DNA of 21,385 bases from assembly GCA_038320185.1 (NCBI GenBank), contig JBBQDZ010000019.1:1-21385 (forward strand), written 5' to 3'. Below the pieces are notes generated by a model, which saw nothing but the letters and a program-made list of their open reading frames with translations, was not told where the DNA came from and made no database searches. Positions 16,354-21,385 of the stretch are shown piece after piece. Position 1 is the first letter of the stretch. Each line of letters begins with the position of its first letter. Origin of the DNA: JBBQDZ01 sp038320185. Lineage in GTDB: Bacteria; Actinomycetota; Thermoleophilia; Gaiellales; Gaiellaceae. A program made the position numbers and the translations under genes.

Positions 16354-17680
16354 GGAGCACAGCGCTCGCCTCGACGACGCGCTCGACCTCGCCCGCGGCC
16401 ACGTTCGTGTTCGTGATCCCGTAGGCGAAGCGGTAGCGGTGCTGGTCGAGCACCTCGCGTAGCGCAACGCTCTCCAGTTCGCGCAGATCGGTGCTCGTGG
16501 GGAGGTAGCCGAGGTACTCGTTGGAGTAGCCGAGCACGAAGGTGGTCGGAAAGGGGCTGCGCCCGCGGATCTCCATCGCCGGGCCGCTGAAGAGCTCGAA
16601 GGGGTTCGCGACGAAGGCCGCGTCGCCCACGGCGATTGCCTGCAGCTCGGCCCGCAGCGGCTCGTCTTGCCGTTGCTGCATGTCGAGATACATCGCAGCG
16701 GCGCCTTTCTGGTAGGCGAGCGCGTACTCGGTCGCCGACGCGGCCGAGTGCACGGCGGCGGGCCAGCGCTCGACGTACTCCGGCTCGGGCCCTGCACCGA
16801 GCTCGGCCACGACCGCCGCGATCTCCTCGGAGGTCCACGGCGGGCGGCGCCGTGCGAGCTCCAGGGTCGTCGAGGCGGCGGCGACTCGCACGTCCTCCGC
16901 CGTCGTGATTCCCGGAAGCGCCGCGAGCACCGCCTGCGCCAGCGCCCGGCCGAGCGAGTCGCGGTTTGCGAAGGTCTGCGGCCGCGCCTCTGCGTTGCCG
17001 AACCAGTGGTCCCAGGGTGCGATGTCGCCGGCGCAACCCTGGAGGAAGATGCAGGTCGCACCCGGATACGCGTGCTCGACCCCTGCGCGCAGCGGACCCG
17101 GATAGTCGGTGTTCCAGAGCAGCGTGTGGCCCGACATCGAGGTCGGATGGCAGGCGAACGAGGTCACGATCGCAAGCGTCTCGCCGGCCATGTCCTCGAC
17201 GAGGAGCACGGGCACGAGCTCGTCGATCGGGCGCGCGCGGTCGACGCGGTTGACGCTCACGCCCTTGGCGATCCCGACATTCGAGCCCACCCGCGCGGGG
17301 CGGGCAGAGCGCGCTGCCGCGTAGGCGGCACCTGCGAGAAGCTCGGGCAGGAGCGCAGCCCAGCGATCGAAGCCGGGGGCGTCGCGCAGTCCGGCGATCG
17401 AGCAGCCGCGCGAGAGGCTCGGCGCGCTGTGGTTGTGCGTTGCATGTACCAGCACGTGCTCGATTCCGGTCAGCTCTCGTACGCGCCGTCGCACATCCGC
17501 CGTCAGGTCGGCTCCGGCGAAGACGAGGTCGGCGGCCACGATCGCGACGTCGTCGAGCACGAGCGCGTGGGCCAGGAGCTCGTCGTGGACGCCCTCCGCG
17601 AGTCCTGTTCGGGCCGACCAGCAGCCGTGCGGCAAGCCGCTCGGCGGCGTGATCGTGACGGTGGCGACGCCGGCCTTCAC
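16334..17680 (-). CDS. Neutral ceramidase-family protein, nucleophile Ser replaced by Ala
   Basis: 448 aa, related to the N-terminal domain of neutral/alkaline non-lysosomal ceramidases. Family marks: an opening AGVATVTITPP, the zinc-site segment HATHNHSAPS (H82, H84), FACHPTSMSGH, and near the C-terminus NPFELFSG and the characteristic GYSNEYLGYLPT. In true ceramidases a Ser in GDVSPN attacks the amide; here the matching GDIAPW has Ala221, so ceramide hydrolysis by that mechanism is unlikely. The C-terminal Ig-like domain of ceramidases is also absent. No signal peptide is seen, so it is probably cytoplasmic. The GTG at 17680 overlaps the TGA of the 72-aa gene upstream (GTGTGA), indicating coupling. 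It may be a metal-dependent amidase or hydrolase of the cluster. Confidence 0.85.
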   Translation of the reverse strand: MKAGVATVTITPPSGLPHGCWSARTGLAEGVHDELLAHALVLDDVAIVAADLVFAGADLTADVRRRVRELTGIEHVLVHATHNHSAPSLSRGCSIAGLRDAPGFDRWAALLPELLAGAAYAAARSARPARVGSNVGIAKGVSVNRVDRARPIDELVPVLLVEDMAGETLAIVTSFACHPTSMSGHTLLWNTDYPGPLRAGVEHAYPGATCIFLQGCAGDIAPWDHWFGNAEARPQTFANRDSLGRALAQAVLAALPGITTAEDVRVAAASTTLELARRRPPWTSEEIAAVVAELGAGPEPEYVERWPAAVHSAASATEYALAYQKGAAAMYLDMQQRQDEPLRAELQAIAVGDAAFVANPFELFSGPAMEIRGRSPFPTTFVLGYSNEYLGYLPTSTDLRELESVALREVLDQHRYRFAYGITNTNVAAGEVERVVEASAVLLNEVAP

Positions 17681-17895
17681 ACGAGCTCTATGAGCGAGGC
17701 TTCGCGGGCGACGACGGCGTTGTGGCTCTGATCGGCCGTCGCGAATGCGTAGACGACGCCGTTCGCGACGCATCCGATCGGCAGGCAGAGGCTCGACCAG
17801 TCGCTCGTGTTGTTCGAGCGCCGAAGTCGAAGCTGGTCCGGCTGCCTACCCACCGCCTCGAGGTCGATCGTGCAGTGCGCCGGCGAGGCGATCAT
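17677..17895 (-). CDS. 72-aa mini-protein, paralogue of deacylase N-terminus
   Basis: Short open frame from the ATG at 17895. Residues from SPAHCTIDLEAVGRQ to the VANG motif match the N-terminus of the DoeB-like deacylase at 20354 (SPVACTIDLDADGRQ), about 24 identities in 43 positions without gaps; both share RSxNTSxW and end this part in VANG. After that the two differ: this protein ends in GVVYAFATADQSHN and a short tail, with none of the zinc-binding catalytic domain. It may be a true small subunit or binding domain, or a decayed remnant of a duplicated deacylase. In favour of a live gene: a good promoter places transcription start at or next to its ATG, and its stop overlaps the GTG of the ceramidase-like gene. 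Against: the tail matches nothing I know. Confidence 0.6.
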   Translation of the reverse strand: MIASPAHCTIDLEAVGRQPDQLRLRRSNNTSDWSSLCLPIGCVANGVVYAFATADQSHNAVVAREASLIELV

Positions 17896-17900
17896 CTGGC

Positions 17901-17931
17901 GATTGTCGACAATCCGGTTATTGTTGACAAG
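17901..17931. promoter_or_regulatory. Tandem GntR-like operator (two TTGTnnACAA boxes)
   Basis: GATTGTCGACAATC at 17901-17914 is a perfect 14-bp palindrome. A second box, ATTGTTGACAA at 17920-17930, keeps TTGTnnACAA with a central mismatch; the centres are 18 bp apart. The TTGTnnACAA pattern is typical of FadR-type GntR repressors of catabolic genes (established knowledge). The pair lies in the 39-bp gap between the divergent mini-protein and enolase-family genes and is AT-rich against its surroundings. No GntR gene is in the window, so the regulator would be encoded elsewhere. Confidence 0.7.
17902..17930 (-). promoter_or_regulatory. Promoter giving a leaderless transcript
   Basis: On the minus strand TTGTCA (17930-17925; 5 of 6 to -35 consensus), a 17-nt spacer, and GACAAT (17907-17902; 4 of 6 to -10) form a plausible sigma-70-type promoter. 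The expected start, about 7 nt past the -10, is the A of the mini-protein's ATG at 17895, so the message would be leaderless. Both hexamers lie inside the operator boxes, so a bound repressor would block RNA polymerase. Confidence 0.55.
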
Positions 17932-17934
17932 CCA

Positions 17935-19065
17935 GTGAGGATCACCGACGTGGAAGCGATCGTCCTGCGTCAGCCCGTGGTCGACGAAGGGATTGCGGAC
18001 GGCAGCCAGGACGATCTGGTGATCCGCGTTCATACCGACGAAGGCCTCATCGGGATCGGCGAGGTCGATTCCTCGCCCGAGATCGCGAAGGCGGTGGTCG
18101 ACGCGCGCGGCTCGCATGCCGTCGCGCACGGCCTGCGCGAGACGCTGATCGGCGAGGACCCGACCGACGTCGACGGGCTCTGGCGGAAGATGTACCGCGC
18201 GACGATCTTCTACGGCCGGCGCGGAGTTGCGATCCACGCGATCAGCGGCATCGACATCGCCCTCTGGGATCTGAAAGGCAAGGCGCTAGGCAAGCCCGTG
18301 TACGAGCTCCTCGGCACGCCGGTGCGCGACCGGATCCGCGCCTACGCGTCGCGCCTGATGCCGGACACGCCGGTAGAGGTGGCAGAGGCCGTCTCCGAGC
18401 TTCGCGAGCAGCACTTCACAGCGGTCAAGCTCGGCTGGGGTCCGCTCGGTCGCGATCCCGACCACGACGTGCGGCTCGCGGCCGCGGCGCGGGAGGCCGG
18501 CGGCGACGGAGTCGAGATCATGATCGACGCCGGCCTCGGCTACCGCGACGACGCGACGACGGCGATCCGCGTCGCGCGCGAGCTCGAGGAGCTCGGCGTC
18601 TACTGGCTCGAGGAGCCGTTCGAGCCGGACGAGTACGAGGCATACGCAGAGCTCGCCGACGCGGTCGACATCCCCATCGCGGCCGGCGAGCAGGACGTGA
18701 CGATCTGGGGCTTCCGCGAACTGATCGACCGCGGGCACGTCGATATCCTCCAGCCCGATGTGACCCGGTGCGGTGGCATCACCGAGACGCTCCGGATCGC
18801 CGAGCTCGGCCGCGAGCGAGGCCTCCGGACGGTGCCCCATGCGTGGAAGAGCGGGATCATCAAGGCAGCGTCCCTCCACGTGAACGCCGTCCTCCCTGAC
18901 GCCCTCTTCCAGGAGTACTGCGTTGCCGACACGCCGATCAACACGCGCCTGACGAGGCAGCTCCTGCCGATCGAGAACGACGGGTGCATCGCCGTCCCTA
19001 CGACCCCTGGGCTCGGCGTCGACCTCGACGAGGACGTTCTCGCCGAGCTGCGGGTGGACGCGTGA
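17935..19065 (+). CDS. Mandelate racemase/muconate-lactonizing (enolase superfamily) enzyme
   Basis: 376 aa, normal for the MR/MLE group. The enzyme removes a proton alpha to a carboxylate, then dehydrates or epimerises. An N-terminal capping domain is followed by the TIM barrel. Metal ligands are D198 (IMIDAG), E226 (WLEEPF) and E252 (IAAGEQ). The base on one face is K165 in AVKLGWGPLG, where the usual KxK is KxG. On the other face H302 (VPHAWKSG) places it with the MR subgroup (acid-sugar dehydratases, mandelate racemase) and not with the MLE/N-succinylamino-acid racemase group, which uses a second Lys. The substrate is unknown. The start is GTG at 17935, just past the operator; no Shine-Dalgarno is visible. 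It is the first gene of a three-gene operon, and its stop overlaps the aminotransferase start (GTGA). Confidence 0.93.
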   Translation: MRITDVEAIVLRQPVVDEGIADGSQDDLVIRVHTDEGLIGIGEVDSSPEIAKAVVDARGSHAVAHGLRETLIGEDPTDVDGLWRKMYRATIFYGRRGVAIHAISGIDIALWDLKGKALGKPVYELLGTPVRDRIRAYASRLMPDTPVEVAEAVSELREQHFTAVKLGWGPLGRDPDHDVRLAAAAREAGGDGVEIMIDAGLGYRDDATTAIRVARELEELGVYWLEEPFEPDEYEAYAELADAVDIPIAAGEQDVTIWGFRELIDRGHVDILQPDVTRCGGITETLRIAELGRERGLRTVPHAWKSGIIKAASLHVNAVLPDALFQEYCVADTPINTRLTRQLLPIENDGCIAVPTTPGLGVDLDEDVLAELRVDA

Positions 19066-20357
19066 CGATCGTCGAGCGCTCGACGCTCTCCGAGCGCGCG
19101 ACCCGAGTGATCCCGGGCGGCGTCAACAGCGGGCAGCGCCGGGTCGAGGGGCTCGAGCAGCTCGTCATCGCGGCCACGTCCGGCGCCACGTTCACCGATG
19201 GCGACGGGAAGGTCTACACGGATTACCACGCCGCGTTCGGCCCGCCGCTCCTCGGCCACAACGACCCGGATGTCGACGCGGCGGTGGCGCGGACGGCGGA
19301 ATCGGTCGGCCTGATGGGGGTGGGGGTGACGCAGGTCGAGGTCGAGCTCGCCGAGCAGCTCGTCGAGCTCGTGCCCTCGCTCGAACAGGTGCTGCTGACC
19401 GAGACGGGCAGCGAGGCGACGTTCCACGCGATCCGAGTCTCGCGCGCGGCGACGGGGCGGCGCCATGTCATCAAGTTCCAGGGCTGCTACCACGGCTGGC
19501 ACGACTCGGTGGCGATGAACGTGATCTCGCCGGCCGAGCGCGTGGGCGGCAAGGACCCGATGAGCCAGGGGATCTTCCCGGAGGTGCTCGACGCGACGAT
19601 CGTGTGCCGTTTCAACGACGCCGACGACGTCGAGCGTGCCCTCGAGGAGCACGACGTGGCCGCGATCATCCTCGAGCCGATCCCTCACAACATCGGCTGC
19701 GTTCTGCCGAAGCCCGGGTTCCTCGAGCGGCTGCGGGAACTCGCGACGAAGCACGGGACGGTGCTGATCTTCGACGAGGTGATCACCGGTTTCCGCCATG
19801 GACTCGGGGGCTACCAGGCGATCGCGGGCGTCCTGCCCGACCTGACGACCCTGGGAAAGGCCATGGGCAACGGCTGGCCGATCTCCGCACTGGGAGGCCG
19901 ATCCGAGCTGATGGAGATGTTCTCGACGACGCCGGGCCGCCCGGCGCTGTTCGCCGGGACGTTCAACGGCCATCCGCCCACGGCCGCCGCGGCGCTGGCG
20001 ACGATCCGGAAGCTTTGCGCCGAGCCGGTGCACGAGCACGTCTTCCGGCTCGGCGAGCGGGCGCGCGAGGGGCTGCGCGAGCTGTACGAGCGTCTCGGCG
20101 TGGCAGCCGTCGTCGCCGGCTTCGGCTCGGTCTTCGTCACGTACTTCCTCGAAGGGCCGGTCGAGAGCTACGACGACCTGCTGCGAAACGACATCGGCCT
20201 CTTCGTCGGCTACCGGCGGAAACAGATGGAGCACGGCATCTTCGAGCTGCCGCTCAACCTCAAGCGCAGCCATTTCTCCTACGCGCACACCGACGAGGAC
20301 GTGGACCGGCTGCTCGAGGCGACCGAGGCCTCCGTGAGCGCGGTCATCGCTCGTTGA
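19062..20357 (+). CDS. GSAM-like class III PLP aminotransferase/aminomutase
   Basis: 431 aa, like glutamate-1-semialdehyde aminomutase in length and layout. The PLP lysine is K266 in TTLGKAMGNGWP. D238, which binds the pyridine nitrogen, lies in FDEVITGFR, with the same 28-residue spacing as in GSAM. The N-terminal RVIPGGVNSGQRR and the cofactor phosphate region TGSEATFHAIRVSRAATG are also typical. HemL normally reads PGGVNSPVR, and heme genes are absent, so this is more likely a catabolic aminotransferase or aminomutase of an amino acid or amine than HemL. GTG at 19062 overlaps the enolase-family stop, and its own stop overlaps the deacylase start by 4 bp, so all three proteins are probably made in a fixed ratio. 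Confidence 0.9.
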   Translation: MTIVERSTLSERATRVIPGGVNSGQRRVEGLEQLVIAATSGATFTDGDGKVYTDYHAAFGPPLLGHNDPDVDAAVARTAESVGLMGVGVTQVEVELAEQLVELVPSLEQVLLTETGSEATFHAIRVSRAATGRRHVIKFQGCYHGWHDSVAMNVISPAERVGGKDPMSQGIFPEVLDATIVCRFNDADDVERALEEHDVAAIILEPIPHNIGCVLPKPGFLERLRELATKHGTVLIFDEVITGFRHGLGGYQAIAGVLPDLTTLGKAMGNGWPISALGGRSELMEMFSTTPGRPALFAGTFNGHPPTAAAALATIRKLCAEPVHEHVFRLGERAREGLRELYERLGVAAVVAGFGSVFVTYFLEGPVESYDDLLRNDIGLFVGYRRKQMEHGIFELPLNLKRSHFSYAHTDEDVDRLLEATEASVSAVIAR

Positions 20358-21361
20358 CCGATTCCCCGGTCGCCTGCACGATCGACCTCGACGCCGACGG
20401 CCGCCAGGTCGGGCGGCTCCAGATCCCGCGCTCGGCGAACACGTCCGGGTGGGCCAGCACCTGGATCCCGATCGTCAGCGTCGCGAACGGCTCCGGCCCG
20501 ACCGTGCTCGTCCTCGGCGGGAACCATGGCGACGAGTACGAGGGGCAGGTGGCCGGGCTCAACCTCGCGCGCGAGCTCCGGCCCGAGCAGGTCTCGGGGC
20601 GGGTGACGATCGTGCCCGTGCTCTCGATGGATGCCTCGAAGGCGGGCACGCGGCTCTGGCCGAGCGGCGTCAATTTCAACCGCTCCTTCCCGGGCTCGCC
20701 CGACGGCCCCGCGAACGAGCAGCTCGCGGACTTCCTGACCCGCGTCCTGTTCCCGCCCGCCGACGTCGTGATCGACATCCACAGCGGCGGCCGGACGGCC
20801 CTCTTCCTGCCCTGCTCGCACATGCACGTCGTCGACGATGCCGGTCAGCGTCGGCGGATGCTCGAGGGGATGCTCGCCTGGAACACCGACTGGCATTACC
20901 TCTACATCGACATCGCGGGCAGCGGCCTCCTGCCCGTGGAGGCCGAGAACCAGGGGAAGACGGTCGTCACGACCGAGCTCGGCGGGGGCGGCCACGTGAC
21001 CGCCGCGACCCACCGGATCGCGCGCGAGGGCCTCGCGAACGTGCTCCGCTGGTCGGGCGTCCTCGAGGGCGAGGTCGTCACCCGCGACGCCGCGGTGATC
21101 CTGGACGGCCGCGACCCGAGGAACTACCTGCTGGCGCCGGAGTCAGGTCTCTTCGAGACCCTGGTCGATCCGGGGGACGAGGTCGTCGCGGGCCAGCCGG
21201 TCGGGCGAATCCATTTCATCGAGCGCCCGGACCGCGACCCCGAGACGATCGTGACGGAGCTGGGTGGGGTTGTCGCATCCATCAGAGCGGTCTCGACTAC
21301 GACCCAGGGCGACAACGTGGTGGTGGTCGGCCAGCCGATCGACCGGCGGGAGCTCGTCTGA
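20354..21361 (+). CDS. Aspartoacylase/succinylglutamate desuccinylase family deacylase (DoeB-like)
   Basis: 335-aa zinc carboxypeptidase-fold (M14-like) deacylase, which hydrolyses an N-acyl amino acid to amino acid and acid. Zinc ligands H58 and E61 lie in GGNHGDEYEG and H143 in DIHSGG; the catalytic Glu is E208 in TTELGGGG. The C-terminal part (from about 240) is a biotinyl-lipoyl-like beta domain, as in DoeB of ectoine breakdown. N-terminal residues resemble the DoeB opening (CTIDLDADGRQVGRL) and are duplicated in the 72-aa gene. TTG at 20354 is chosen because it overlaps the aminotransferase stop (TTGA). An ectoine pathway is not supported, because no ectoine hydrolase (DoeA) is visible. 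The window ends 24 bp after the stop, so a further operon gene may follow. Confidence 0.92.
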   Translation: MTDSPVACTIDLDADGRQVGRLQIPRSANTSGWASTWIPIVSVANGSGPTVLVLGGNHGDEYEGQVAGLNLARELRPEQVSGRVTIVPVLSMDASKAGTRLWPSGVNFNRSFPGSPDGPANEQLADFLTRVLFPPADVVIDIHSGGRTALFLPCSHMHVVDDAGQRRRMLEGMLAWNTDWHYLYIDIAGSGLLPVEAENQGKTVVTTELGGGGHVTAATHRIAREGLANVLRWSGVLEGEVVTRDAAVILDGRDPRNYLLAPESGLFETLVDPGDEVVAGQPVGRIHFIERPDRDPETIVTELGGVVASIRAVSTTTQGDNVVVVGQPIDRRELV

Positions 21362-21385
21362 GGAGCTCGGGCCGCAGTCCCGTCG

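Noticed and set aside
18600..20288. Minus-strand open frame of 562 codons opposite the enolase/aminotransferase genes
   Set aside because: No recognisable domain, and it spans two genes with intact catalytic motifs; caused by GC-biased third positions.
19062..20357. True HemL (heme biosynthesis)
   Set aside because: Fold and PLP residues match, but the N-terminal motif differs and the gene is locked in a catabolic operon with no heme genes nearby.
17935..21361. Ectoine degradation operon (doe genes)
   Set aside because: Only a DoeB-like deacylase and an aminotransferase fit; the aminotransferase is GSAM-like, and no ectoine hydrolase or Lrp-type DoeX regulator is present.

Overview
The DNA is very GC-rich, with many GTG and TTG starts and few strong Shine-Dalgarno sites. 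Together with its gene families (zinc-ribbon/cyclase/ATPase/TPR regulator, WYL regulator, small secreted proteins), this suggests an actinobacterium, perhaps of the Thermoleophilia (Gaiellales/Solirubrobacterales). That placement is inference from gene content. No tRNA, rRNA, CRISPR array, insertion sequence or phage gene was seen, so this looks like ordinary chromosome carrying accessory catabolic genes.

Left part (1-4760): an APC-type permease (-) is divergent from a WYL-domain repressor (+), and the short gap between them holds two inverted repeats. Next is a minus-strand block: a VOC/glyoxalase-fold protein, then a MarR regulator overlapping an MFS exporter. A TAGTTAACTA-type operator lies upstream of the MarR gene. 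Three inverted repeats abut end to end between the VOC and MarR genes.

Middle part (4956-10785): a large cyclase/AAA/TPR signalling protein and an uncharacterised protein are both on the minus strand. Each is broken once by a one-base shift in a C/G run. They are divergent from a CbbX/SpoVK-like AAA+ ATPase, which is followed by a secreted small protein with a perfect Shine-Dalgarno site.

Right part (10785-21361): a proline-racemase-family enzyme is translationally coupled to an ABC-F ATPase. After a small secreted protein comes a catabolic neighbourhood: an acyl-CoA synthetase-like ligase (-), an RraA-like aldolase-fold protein (+), a ceramidase-family protein (-) whose usual nucleophile Ser is Ala, and a 72-aa mini-protein (-). 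Divergent from these is a tightly overlapping operon (+): MR/MLE enolase-superfamily enzyme, GSAM-like class III aminotransferase, and aspartoacylase/DoeB-like deacylase. Two TTGTnnACAA boxes (GntR-like) lie between the divergent transcripts and overlap a promoter that would give a leaderless message for the minus-strand pair.

The most interesting point is that the 72-aa mini-protein is a clear paralogue (about 24 of 43 identical) of the N-terminus of the deacylase encoded 2.5 kb away. It lacks the whole zinc catalytic domain. The cluster looks like an undescribed pathway for an acylated or amide-linked amino compound; its substrate cannot be read from the sequence.
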